Below are positions 48,301 through 61,700 of a stretch of DNA of 64,000 nt, piece by piece (position 1 is the stretch's first letter; the number at the start of each line of letters is the position of its first letter). Made by a program: the position numbers and the translations under genes. The notes beneath the pieces are model-generated. The model was not told where the DNA came from. It ran no database searches and saw only the letters and a list, made by a program, of their open reading frames with translations. The stretch is from Enchytraeus crypticus (Eukaryota; Annelida; Clitellata; Enchytraeida; Enchytraeidae), in contig CAJHZI010000416.1 of NCBI GenBank assembly GCA_905160935.1, positions 1,275,501-1,339,500 of the forward strand, in the 5' to 3' direction.

Positions 48301-49697
48301 CTTATGTAGAGGTCATTCGCAAAGATACCTTCCAGAGATTCTCTATCTACAGTAGTAGTGAAACTAACTTAGCATTACGTCTTCGTATCTGTCTGCTGAT
48401 GACGTGGCTGCTTTCGAAGAGTTCATCGCTGTACTCAATCGTTATAAAGAGGTGTGTAGAATTTTGAAATATAGTTTTCAATGAATTTAAATTTGAATTC
48501 TCAATAAATTATTTATAATTTTTAACTTAAATAATTTCTAAAACCTTTAAATAACAGTTTGTTAAATAATTATGAATAGGTTGAACTGTATTTAGGAAAA
48601 TATTTTATCCAGTATTTATCCTACATAGCAGAGGATCATCCTTGGCTGATATTAAATAGTCCAAGTTAATTTTATCCTTTTTACATTGGTAAAGGTAGAT
48701 TTCCATTGCATTCATCAAAAATGCACCCAGATTTTAATAGATTAATAACCTGATGTTGCATTGCGATATGTATTATTGTCTATCTCCACTTTTAGTAATC
48801 ATTTTGTATTTACATGATAAAGATGCAGCTTATTAACTGACCTTTAGTAATAATTAAAGTAATTAACTTTTTTAAAATTAGGAGCGTGAGAAAGCCTTAG
48901 CTTAAGCTGCGGGTGAAAGCCCCGAGACCCAAGCGAGAGCTGCGGATGGAGAAAGCTCCGTAATTCAAAAGAGAGCTGCGGACGAGGAAACTCCTAACGA
49001 AGTTGAACGGAAGAGAGCACGTGTCTCCGAACCCACCGCTCAGTCAATGGATCAAGCCCCTTCGTCCGCCAATGATGATGGTCAGTAGTTCCCAGTAACC
49101 GTGCAACCCGATCCTTCATCCGATGATGACATACTGCAGGGGCTCTCTCTGTTTGAGTTCGTAATGCGAGGATATGATCCAATCCTTTGGAAATGTAAGT
49201 GATATGATTTTACTAAAATTCTGCTAGCTAAAAAATATAGTATTGTATTGTACTTGTATATATATATAGATATATATACATATATATATATATATAATTA
49301 TCAATCTTCTACTATCTTCTTTTATCACTCATCTTTTATCAATATTTTATTGCGTTTGCGTTACTGCAAAATGCATATAATGTATTCATACTAGTAGACG
49401 GTATTTTCATAATGTATTTTATTCTAAATTCTGCTATCACAAGTTGTTTTATGCTACATTTTCTATACAGGTCCTGAAGATGAACCGACGCCAGCACCAA
49501 GCGCTGATCAAAGATCAGCTCCAGATACAAGTTCTACTTGTAGTAAGTGTAATTTTTATAAAAATATCTCTCTTGATAGTAGCGGATTCTTACTACATTC
49601 TCTTCTTAATCTATTTCAATAAGCATATCTTACTTTGTACTGTCTTCTTTTAACAATCTTATACTATCAGTCTTCTACTGTTTTTTTTGCTGTACTG

Positions 49698-49778
<81 letters not shown>

Positions 49779-52700
49779 ATCTATGTTATTCTGCAGTGCT
49801 TTTATAATGTATTTACTTCTAAATTCTGCTATCATAAATTGTTTTATGTCACATTTTATATACAGATCCTAATGATGAACCGATGTCAGCACTAAGTCCT
49901 GATCCAAGTTCAGCTCCAGATACAAGTTCTACTTGTAGTAAATGTAATTTTTATAAAGATATCACTCTTCCTAGTAACATATTCATACTACATTATCTTC
50001 TTATTCAATTTCAATAAGCATATCTTACTGTCTATTTACACTTTCTTTATTTTGCATATCCTTTAAAACGACCCTAATTCGGAAGAATTGTATTTTTCAG
50101 ATGACTACCATTGCAATCTCCCGCCCGGACAAAAGATATGTGTCCCCTGCGCAACCAAGATGTGGTGCATCTCCTGCAGGCGTAAGTAAAGAGAAGCCTG
50201 CTTAAACCTTGGGTCAAAGATCTACAAACGGTTTGAAAATAAACTGATGCAGCGAGGAGGTGGTGGTTCGTCAGTCCCTATAACTACATTTAGAACTTAC
50301 TCCCTTCAACCATTCAGTGAACAGGAGGGATTGCGAGATGGCATTGAGGCTAGACGTGATGCTATCGAACAAATCTTACAGCAGGATCTAGACATGTATG
50401 GGTATGAGTGCTACAAAATTTAACTAATAGAGTCTCAATTTCCAACACTTCTTATAATATAATTTCAGTAAACTATACATATTCATGTCACAAATATGAA
50501 CTATACATGTTCATATCTTAAATCTTCAAATATGAACTATAAAATCCATACTTCTTTTTAATATTGTAATTAAACTCTACTAGCGCAATACGTAACTTTA
50601 AATTATGTTGGGGTACTGATAATTTTATTTTCTACAGCCCCATCAAGTGGTACCTCTCGAGCCAAGTTGAACTATATCGTCCAATAGGTGATGGCGCAGA
50701 GTCAACTACGAATGCAAATTTTAGATCAAATGTGGAACGTCTCCTGCATCCTAGCGAAATTAATAATCATATCAATGACGCAGGAGCCAAGTTGAATGAA
50801 ATGCTCGAAAGATTCACTACGATGGGGTCTGGTTGGATGCTGGATCACGTGGGTGACGTTGTTGTAAAAGTGGCGTCTTATAAACCTATATCCGCATCCT
50901 CATATATACCCACACCAAAATCTATTAGGAATAAAAAACCACCATTAATATAAAAAATCTTGATGAAAAGTGCTTTTTGTATTGTCTGGCCGCTGCGGTG
51001 TATGTGATACCAGAAAATGAAAAACAAAGTAAATAAAATTTTTCATCTCGAACGCCCTAACCACTACAGGTCCCACCTTCATAAATTTAACATATCCGGC
51101 ATCGATTTCCCCGTACGCATAGATCAGGTCTCTAAATTTGAAAAGCAAAATCCTGAAATAAGTATCAGCATACTGAGCTACATTGAAGACGAAGACGAAT
51201 GTATTCTGACACAAATTTAGATGAGGAAACACCAAGACTGCCCACACCATGTTAATCTCCTTCTCTTAACTGATATAGACCAAAACGGCAATCCACAAAG
51301 ACATTATATTCTAATAAACAATTTGGACGTTTATTTAGAAACACATACCAGAGCGATAATCAAGTTTTCCCCTGTAGACACTGTCTACATCGTTTCTCCT
51401 CTGAAAAACTTCAAATTGCACACCAGCGAGACTGCGGGACGAAACCTGCTCTAGCCATATCCTTTCCTCTCAGCGCTCCCAAGCCGCAGACAGAGGCTGA
51501 AAAGGCTGAACACGAGTCTTTGATGATGACTCTGGAGGAAAAGGCTGAGAGCTTAGAGGAGCTAGACGGGCCTGAACGCAGTGTCGTTGAGGGCCTGATC
51601 AAAACGCGTAAGGAGGAAGAACTTCCAAATATATTAAAATTTACAGCAATTCAAAAACAATTTAAAGTCCCTTTTATATTATACTGTGATTTTGAATCAT
51701 TTATAACAGAAAAAGATGAAATACATACACCCAGCGGCTTCTGTATACTACGTGTATATATGTACGAAAAAGTAGAATACAAACAGCATACACGTATAGC
51801 GGAGAAAATGTGATGGAGAAGTTTTACGCTAAGCTGCGCGAAATTGATGAGGAAATTTCTAAAATATTAAATGAAAACGCCAAAATGAACTAAATGAGCG
51901 GCGACAAAGTTCACCAGTTTCATGAAGCTGATGTCTGTTTCCTCTGCCAGGAATCTTTTGGAAAGAAGGAAAGACATCACGCTCATGTAACCGGCAACTT
52001 TATCGCCGCTTGTTGTAACAAATGCAACCTTCAATTGAAGCCTCGTAAATTTAATTCGAAGGGCTGGGACAAACCAAATAAATCTGCATTTTATATGGAA
52101 GAGATACCCGGGGAAGGATACTATGCAGACGATAGTGAGGCTGATGAAGAAGAGAAGTTTAGCTACTTTGTCCCTGTCATCTTTCACAATTCCAAAAACT
52201 ACGACACTCACCACTTTTTAAAATTTTTGCAATCCAATTCCCTAGCCAAAATGAACGAAATTAGAGTCATCGCTACAAATTCGGAAAAATTGATTGCAGT
52301 CCAAGTCGGCAATCTTAGAATCTTAGACTCTTGCCAATTCCTTCCCGGTCCCCTTGATTCCTTGGTAGACAGTTTAAAGAAAGACGACGAGGAAAAGTTT
52401 GTCCATACCAAACGTCACTTTTCAAACCCTAATGAAAGATCTCTTATCTTGAGGAAAGGAGTCTATCCCTATGAATACATGAGTTCTAGGGATAAATTCA
52501 ACGATCTTCAACCACCTCCAATCCAGAAATTTTACAGCAAATTGAGAGAATCAGAGTGTTCGAAAGAAGATTGCGAGCACGCTCAGTCGGTTTGGAAAGC
52601 GTTTGGTTTGAAGGATATGCAAGAGTATCATGATCTGTACCTTCTTACTGACGTCCTTCTACTGGCTACGTCAGCCAGTTTGAAAACTTTCGAACATTCT

Positions 52701-55700
52701 CGATAACAAAGTATGATCTTGACCCTGCACACTACTACACCAGCCCCGGATTATCTTTTGACGCTTGCTTGAAAATGACAGCGGCAAAGATCGAGCTACT
52801 AACAGAGCCCGATCATTTTCTCTTTTTTGAGTCGGCTCTCCGCGGAGGCGTATTTATGATTACGCATAGGTATGCTGAAGCTAATAACCCAAGTCTGCAG
52901 AGCTACGATCCTCAGGTAGCCCACTCGTACATACAGTATTATGATCCGTTAACCTGTACGGGTGGGCAATGTCTCAGCCCCTCCCCACTGGAAAGTTTAA
53001 ATTTTTAACAAGGAGAGAAATTGAGGCAATAAATTGCGGGAAGATCCCAGAGGACGCCGAATCGGGTTTCATGCTAGAGGTAGATTTAGAATATCCACCT
53101 CAGCTGCACGAGCTACGCAACGATCTTCCCTTAGCACCCGAAAGACTTTCCATCCCTGAATCGTTCCTGTCTCCTTACCAACTGGAACTTTTGACAAAAT
53201 TGGGGAAATTAAAATTCAAAAATTGAAAAGTTGGTGCCGAATTTCTTGCCAAAAACCCGATACGTGCTCCATTATAGAAATTTTCAATACTACATAGAGA
53301 AAGGTCTGATCTGGAAACAGATACATAGAGGGATGAGTTTCTCGCAAAGCCCTTGGATCAAGCCATACATTGATTTTAACACAGCCCAGCGCCAAAATAC
53401 CAAGTCCCCCTCAGAAAAGAACTTTTTAAAATTTTTTAATAATGCCCTCTTTGGAAAAACGATGCAGAATTTAAGAAAACAGACAGATATTAAAATTTGC
53501 GTATCGGATAAGCAGGCAAGGAATTTGGTCGCCAACCCAATTTTCACTCTTTTAACAAAATAAATGAATCTCTCGTAGCCCCGTGCAAATGAAACAGGTT
53601 CACGTATTCTGGGATAAACCGACATTAACCGGTGCCTGTATTTTAGACCTTTCAAAACTGCATCTTTTCAAATTCCATTATGATGTGATAAAGGCAAGAT
53701 ACGGCAACAAGGCTCAAATCTTGTTCACAGATACCGACTCGCTCTGCTACCACATCGTAACGGACGACTTGTACAGAGACATGACAGGGTTTGTAGATCA
53801 CATGGACACCTCCAACTTCCCTCCCTCCAACCCTTGTTTTAGCAAAGTAAACGATCGAAAATTGGGATTTTTTAAAGACGAGTGCGAAGGGCTGCAACCA
53901 CTCGCGTTTGTAGGTTTAAGATCGAAAATGTATAGTCTCCTTCTCCCGCACGGAAACAAGTCCACTGCGAAAGGAATTCAGAACTCGTTTCGTAAAAAAC
54001 ACATAACGCACGACACTTTTGTCGGTAGTCTCGTGCAACAAACGAAAACGAGAGCTGAATTCTGCAGCATTCGCAGCAAGGGACACGTTCTACGAACTCA
54101 AACACTGACAAAAGACGGACTTAATCCCTACGACGACAAACGTTACATTCTCCCCGACGGATATACGACTTACGCATACGGACATATCAAAATTTCATCC
54201 CATACAGGTACTGGTGTGGCGTAAAAATTCCATCACCAAGCTCTTTTCATCTTCTCAAAATTAGGAAATATTGTAAATATTGTATAATAGAGAAAATCGT
54301 AAATATTGCACATAGAGATTGTTGTATATAACCTTTTAAATATTGTAAATAGAGACTGTAATTAGATGTTGATGGTGACTTCGATGTAAATAGAGACTGT
54401 TGTAAATATGTTAAATATAGACTTTTGTAAAATATTAGAAATAGTCAAGTCACTAAAGACTTTATTGCATGTGTAGAGTCATAAAGACTCGTGTTGGTTA
54501 ACAAGATATCATCTTAGCAAATGACTTGTGTATTTCTATAAAAACTCTAAGAATTACACGTTTAACGTCAATCGCTTTCATCTATCAAACATGCAACATC
54601 CATTTACGGCTATGATATCGGGTCCGACCGGCTGCGGGAAGACCCAATTTACGCTAAAGCTAATTCAAAACGCGAACGAGATAATAACTTCATCTCCTCA
54701 GGAAATTGTATGGTGTTATGGAGTCTACCAAGATGTATTCAACTCCATTGAAAATGTCCGTTTCATCGAAGGCTTACCTGACATAAACGAATTTGACGGT
54801 ACAAATCGCGTCTTGCTCGTAATGGACGATCTGATGAATGAAGCAAACGAAAAAGTTGCACAATTCACAAAAGGCAGTCATCAGAGAAACATTTCGATAC
54901 TATTTCTAACACAAAACATATTTCACAGCTGTAAACACAACAGAACCATGGACCTCAATACACACTACACAGTGCTCTTTAAAAACCCAGGAGATGTAGG
55001 ACAAGTCGCTATATTAGGCAGGCAGATGTTTCCCAAAGGCAAGTTTTTGGAAGATGCATTCAACGATGCTACAGCGAAGCCTTACTGTTATCTATTTATC
55101 GATCTAAAATCCAACATGGAAGAACAATTGAGAGTAAGAACAAACATTTTTTCAGACGAGGCTCCACAATTCGTCTACGTGCCTAAATAAAGGTTCAGTT
55201 ATCCTCACCAATCATTCATTCCAGTTAGGATGTCGAATGAGCAACATGTCTCGCAGAATTAGAGAGCACGCTCCGACTTTGAGGTTACTTAATAGATCTA
55301 GCGAGTCGCAGAGAAAGAGTTGGCTAAAAAGATATTTAGATAGGGACTTTGTAAATTGCGTGTGCGAGTGCTCTCAAAATTTGCTGCACGGTAAAGTTCC
55401 GTTGAATAAAAAGCAAAAGCTTGCCTTAGCTCGTCGAAAAATATTCTGCTCGAACTCGTCAAACGTAGAGTTAGTTTAACTAGAAAGAAGAGAATCATTC
55501 AGACTGGCGGATTTCTAGGAGCCTTGCTAGGTCCCATTGTTTCTATACTAGGAGGTCTGCTTTGCGGTAACAGCTCGTGATGGAACATGCAAAGAAATAT
55601 GTATTGCTAGATCCGACAATGTACGCGCGAATGCAAGCTGCAGCTACACCCGTCAGCATGCAGAATAGGAGTTCGCAAATGGATATGACAGTAAAGGATA

Positions 55701-58700
55701 TATTGGAAGGCGACGAACCTGACAATGTAAAAGCGAAGCATTACAGTATGGCGCTAAATAAATTTCGCTCGCGCGAATCCGTAAAGCGCAACTAGATGGA
55801 GGAAGGTGAAATCTTAGACCCCATTCCCGCAAGCTCGAGACATAGAGCAAAGAAATTTCTACGCATAGTAAAGGAAAGCCCGCATCTCGCATGGAACGAC
55901 CGCGGTGAATTGATATATAAGCAGTCGCCCATATTCGGATCTAACATCATCGAGCTATTAAACGATATTCTAAGTCAGAAAATAGTCGAGCGGCCGCTTG
56001 GGTGGTTAGAATTTTCTAGGAGATTGGCTGAATCGACGGAAATCAACAAAGAACTCGTCTCCAACTACGCGAGTTGGAAAGTTATAAGTCGAAGAATACA
56101 GCTTTTACCATCAGTTGTGACTCCAGCTCCGGCGAAGAGAAGGTCGAGAAATATTGAAAGAACGAGCGAGCGCAGATCTGCGAGAAGACAAGTACGTACA
56201 AGAAGTTGGGAAGAATATTAGCAAATGGAAATCGCGTACTATACCCCCGAAGCTGCCGGGAGTTTTACTTCGGTCAAAGACTTCGCGAATATATATCCTT
56301 CAAGTGCTTTGAAAGTGGCGCGCGAGTTTCTCGAAGGACAGGATGCGTACACCTTGCACAAACCGATTCGTCGCAAGTTTCCACGGCGTAAAACAATTTC
56401 TCTCGCAATTGATCGAATATGGCAGTTGGATTTGGCAGATTTGACCAGCATTTCAGGTCACAACGACAACAACAAATTTATCTTGACTTGTATAGACTGT
56501 TACAGTCGCTATGCATTTGCCGCGGTGGTTAAAAATAAGACTGCGCACGAAGTAAAGTCTGCCTTCGAAAAGATTTTACGGGAAAGTGACAGATGTCCAA
56601 CCTACATGCAAACGGACAAAGGGAGAGAAATTCTCAACGCTATTTTCCTTTCCTTTCTTAAGGACGTTCTATAGTACATTATACTATCGAAACTGATGCC
56701 ATTAAATGCGCTGTAGTCGGACGCTTTAATAGAACGTTGAAAAGTAAAATGTGGAAGTATTTTACTCCAGTAAAATCTCTACGTTTCATCGAAGTAATTC
56801 ACAAACTCGTGCAGTCGTATAATGATACTTATCACACGAATATAAAAATTGCTCCCAGCGAGATGGATAATCATTATCAGAGCGACACTGAAGAAAGAAG
56901 AACGAGTAAGGAGTGGAAATTTAAAGTCGGAGACACAGTTCGCATAAGTAGACGGTTAGAAGCGTTTCACAAGGGATACGAAGGCGGATGGTCGAAAGAA
57001 GTTTTCGTAGTTCCGCTATCCAACAGAGCCACCTACTTATGCACTCAAAGACTACTCTGAAGAAGAAATCAAGGAAAACTTTTATGCTGAAGAGCTGCAA
57101 AGAGTTCAAAAAGATCCGTCATTTTTTGAAGTTGAGAGAATTTTAAGAATAAGAACGAGAAAAGGAAAGAAACAATACTTTTTTCGATGGGTTTGATACG
57201 ATTCTAAACACGACACTTGGGTAGATGAACTCGTTATGTGATGAGCGATAATGGTAGCAGCAGATGGACTTTGTGCCTACAAGAAGTTCCGAGTCGCGAA
57301 CTGATATTTTTTTGCACAGATCGGTATATTGTACATCATAATTTGTGTTTCGCTCGCAAACTAATCGTTGGGAGTTGGTAATCAAGCTCTGTGGTCTTCC
57401 CTCTTGGGCGCGTCTTTGGGATATTTACTACCCGCTCCGAAAGTTGGAAAGAAGCGCGATGTCTCATTTTTACCTAACGTTGCCGAGCAACAGCTCGATG
57501 AGGTATTATCCAGATAATACTCTTACGAAATATACTACAAAGCTACATAATGAAATAAGTCTGCAGGGAGATTGGGAAGTTAGATTGTCGGAAGTAGTAT
57601 TAACGAAGACGTGGTTTAACTTTGGAAAATTTCAGCGAATTAGCTTTCTGTGCACTAGTGGCGATACGCCCCAAAGAAACGGTGAGGATGAAGTCGAGGA
57701 TGCTCAAAAAATATTGATTATAGATATTCCTATAGATGTGGAATACAATGCTGATGTGAGCGCTCTCGTTAGCGAAATAAACTTGAAAATAGACACTTAT
57801 TTCAACTCGTCCTTTGCTAACTTGTCGCCTGGGAAGATAAGCAAACTGATCTGGAGAGAATAATTCTCTAAATTTCTGTATAACCCAAATAACTGCAAGT
57901 CATATCTTAGAGTCATGCCACATACGACGGTGTCCATTCCATCGGCGGTGAACTATGCGATATATTGGGTTTCGATACACATAATATGCCGCTAACAAAC
58001 TTGAGCAATGATTCTACAGAATTTCGCTCTGACAGAATATGTGACGTAAATGCTGGTCGTCACACACTATACGTCTACTGCGATGTATTGGAGAACGTCC
58101 CCGTAGGTGATACAATGGCGCCGTTATTGCGTACTATAGGCGTCGATGGCGCATACGTCTATAGTACGATCTACGGATCTTCGATACATAGAGATTTTGT
58201 TAAGCCGCGATATGCACCTTTGCAAAAGAAGACCTTTGATTCGCTGAAGATAGATATAAGAGATGGATTGGGACGTAGGGTGCCATTCGAGAGCGGAACG
58301 GTGACCGTTACACTTCACTTTAGACGTGCTAATTCATCACATCTACTAACATGAAGAAAAAATTTTGTTGCGATGCTTCGAGGGATATGTACGAATCGTA
58401 CTATTTGAATCAGAGCGGGAATGGAATGCCAGTGTTTGTTGGTGCTAGCGGACAGAGAGGTCATGGTTTGGGTAGTACGCTGAGTGGATTATTTAGATCG
58501 GCATTTCCATTGATTGAACGAGGTCTGGCAGCATTTGGTAGACATGCACTCAAGACAGGTCTTGAGATTGCAAACGACGTAGCGAGCGACGAGTCGCTAA
58601 AAGAATCGAGCAAAAGACGAGTGCCTGATGGTATAAAAAGCTTCGTAACATAAGAAAATTTTATTAATCAGTCTGGAAGCGGAAGAAGACGGATCAAGAA

Positions 58701-61700
58701 AAGGCGAATTGTTAAAAAGAAACAAAACGACATATTACATAATGGCCTTCGTACATCCCCAAAGCTACGAATGTGTCAAGTCGGAACTTGATATATTCTC
58801 CGTTCCTCCTACACAAACCAGCATAGAGAGTGGAAGTTATGTCGAGTATAATCCTATTAGCAGCATCAGCGAAGGAACTCCCATAGAGTTTGCAATTAGT
58901 GGTAGCGAACAAGACTACATCGACTTAGCAAACACTCAGCTGTACGTCTAGCTGGATGTGCGCAGAGGTAATAATGCTGCAATCATCTACACCAGTCATG
59001 TCGGACCAGTCAATCTGCTTCTACATTCCCTATTAGCGGAAGTGGATATAAAATTAAACGATGTGCTAATGACCTCAACCAATAATCCTTATGCCTATCG
59101 TGCATATCTCGAATCGCTGTTGAGCTATGGAGATGAATCTAAATCTACTCAACTAAGCGCTGCACTCTTCACAAAGGATGATGCGGGTAAAATGGACGAT
59201 GCTAACCCGTTGGAAGGCGCAGCCAATTCTGGACTTAAAAAGAGATATGCTTACATAAGCGAAGGAAAATCTGTCGATTTGCTCGGTCAGATCTGTTTTA
59301 TCAGCAGAAATATATTTCTAATGATGTAACCATTCGCATCAGACTTGTGCGCAACAAGAACAACTTCTGTCTGATGTCTGGTACTCCCGACGAAAACTAC
59401 AAGATACAAATTCAAGATTGCAAAATCTACGCTAGAAAAGTCAAGCTGAGCCCCTCGGTCTTTGTCGCCCACGCCAAGGCCCTTGAGCATGGAAATGCAA
59501 AGTATCCCCTGCGACATGTAGTCTGCAAAACCTTTACGGTGCCTACTGGAAATTTAGATTGCAGCCAAGAAAACCTGTTTTCTGGACAACTTCCCACTCG
59601 TCTCGTCATCGGCTGCGTAGATAACGACGCCTACAACGGAAACTACGGAAAGAATCCATTTAACTTTAAACATTACAACCTGTCGCAACTAAAAGTGTAT
59701 CTGAATGGTCAGCAGCAGAGCATCACACCGCTTGAGCCGAACTTTGCTAATAATCAGTATATAAACGCCTACATGACTCTGTTTACTGCCACTGAAAAGC
59801 AGTTTAGCAACGAAGGCAATCAGATTCACAAGGAAGACTACGATAAGGGCTATACTCTCTACGCTTACGAACTAACACCTGATCTAGGTGAAGACAACCA
59901 CTTTAATCTCAGCAAAGAGGGGAATGTGAGAGTCGACATGAAATTTAGCGTAGCGCTACCAAACACCATCAACGTGATTGTATACGCTGAATTTGAAAAC
60001 GTGCTCGAGATTGATACATCACGCAACATGATATTCGACTACAGTAACTGAAAACATGAACTCTAGAGATCTTGTATGATATCTATTGAGAAGATGTTAA
60101 GGACTATTGATTGGAATATTTGCTGCCGATAGACTACCTCGTCGCATACCCGAGAGGAGACCCTTGCTGCTAGTTTGCAACACCGATCCGCATAACAAGC
60201 CTGGCGAGCACTGGATAGCTATGTGTCTGAATAATGATGGAACTGGAGAATATTTTGATTATGGAGAGCCGCCTCGTCCAATTTTTCGTAATTTTTTTGA
60301 ATTGCATTGTACCGATTATACGTTCAACGAAGAACAATTGCAGAGTGTGCTTAGCAGATTCTGCGGACATTATTGTGTATTTTATTGCTTGTTTAAAAAA
60401 CTCGATTATAGTTTGAACTCTATTGTAAATTGCTGTTCGAAAGACACTATGTTAAACGATACTTTCGTACATAAATTTGTTTGCGAGAATCTATAATTAA
60501 CAAAACACAGAATCATATTTGTTGTTCTTTTATTCAATAATATTAAAAATGTAAAATGAAAGAAGTCTAGGAAAAAACACTGATTACTCCGAAAGGGTAG
60601 CATTCGATACAGGAAAAAGCTGCCATTTGATTATTGTGCGAACTGTTAAATCCGCACGGTTTGGCATTAGCCAATTCATGATATTATGCTTTGACAGTCT
60701 TGAGATGCTCCACTAGACGTCTCCATTAGGTCGGACGAAGCGAGATTCCCTTCTTGGTAGGTACAGGATGCATTTTGTCCTCAGGCACGAAGTATCTACG
60801 TAGATTAACTGCGTAGCACCCCGAGCTGACGACGCAGTAAATTCCTCCACCGATGTGAACCTTGTACTCGAACTCTTGCGGTTTCTTTAGAGCCTCCAGC
60901 TTTTCACTAACTTCATCCGATATCATCGATAGGATGGCGAAACGCGAAGGAGTTAGAGCTACTCCGACGCTAGTGGGGAAACCTTGAATCGCGTCGTGTT
61001 CTCTGATGTGCACGTACTTTTTGTCATTATAGGTAGTTACTGTAACAAAGCGATTGTTACCCAACTCTAGTTTCTAAAACACAGCAAAAATATTATTACA
61101 AAGATAAAAATCTATTAAGTACAGCTATGATATTTATACAATTTCTTCAACTCGTAAAATCGTTACAATAGAATAAAGTAAAGGCAAAAGTTATAAAATA
61201 ATAACTTACTTGAATAGCAGCCATGACGATTAAGTTGAAAACTTTTGTGCGAATTAATGATTGAAGCAAATTAACTTGCATTTTATTCAGTTTTTCTGTA
61301 ACTTTGACCTAATTATTCAGAATGAAATAGTTTAATTATTTATAATACAGTGAATCATCTGGTGAGAACCCCCTGCTCCTGTAAATAACAATGAGTCATT
61401 TAGTTTGTCAAAAATTGGTTTGACCTACAATTGCTCTACTGATATTTCGGGCTAATTAGTAACACCCACGTAAGTGTTCACATGGGGCTAATTAGTAACA
61501 TCTGGTTGTCACATGACGTAGTAAGCGAAGACAATCGCTCAACTAATTGCTCGGGATAATTAGTAACATCCGATTTAGTGCACACGTGACGCATACATCC
61601 ACTAATACTTCGGGCTAATTAGTACGGGCAAGCATACGTGTGGGCGGATTAACTAGGTCAGCGCTTGATTCACTTAGGGGTCAATTTCCAAGTCGTCCTA

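Larger units (their letters stand above)
48377..54224 (+). pseudogene. Polinton protein-primed DNA polymerase B (POLB), multi-exon, broken
   Basis: Family-B_2 polymerase that copies the element from protein-primed ends. Exons 48377-48451, 48882-49194, 49471-49542, 49866-49937, 50101-50401 and 50638-54224 join in consistent phases (0, 1, 1, 1, 2). N-terminal exons encode an acidic linker and a four-Cys zinc-ribbon-like segment (CVPCATKMWCISC). The last exon holds KWYLSSQVELYRP, a CRHC zinc motif at 51373, Exo I DxE (YCDFESF, 51685), Exo II-like HNSKNYD, Exo III YLLTD (~52638-52652), Pol B FFNNALFGKTMQN and Pol C DTDS (53730-53741). Breaks: no ATG (ACG at 48377); in-frame stops at 48903, 49086, 50188, 51218 and 51891; about nine frame changes, including one directly after the motif A Asp at 52943 and others near 50945, 51365, 51800, 52680, 53225, 53550 and 53580. 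Not functional. Confidence 0.95.

Noticed and set aside
51867..52214. Minus-strand open frames within POLB
   Set aside because: Shadows of the polymerase coding strand with no motif.
48377..54224. Programmed frameshifting or stop recoding to express POLB
   Set aside because: About nine frame changes and five in-frame stops, one inside a catalytic motif, fit decay far better than recoding.
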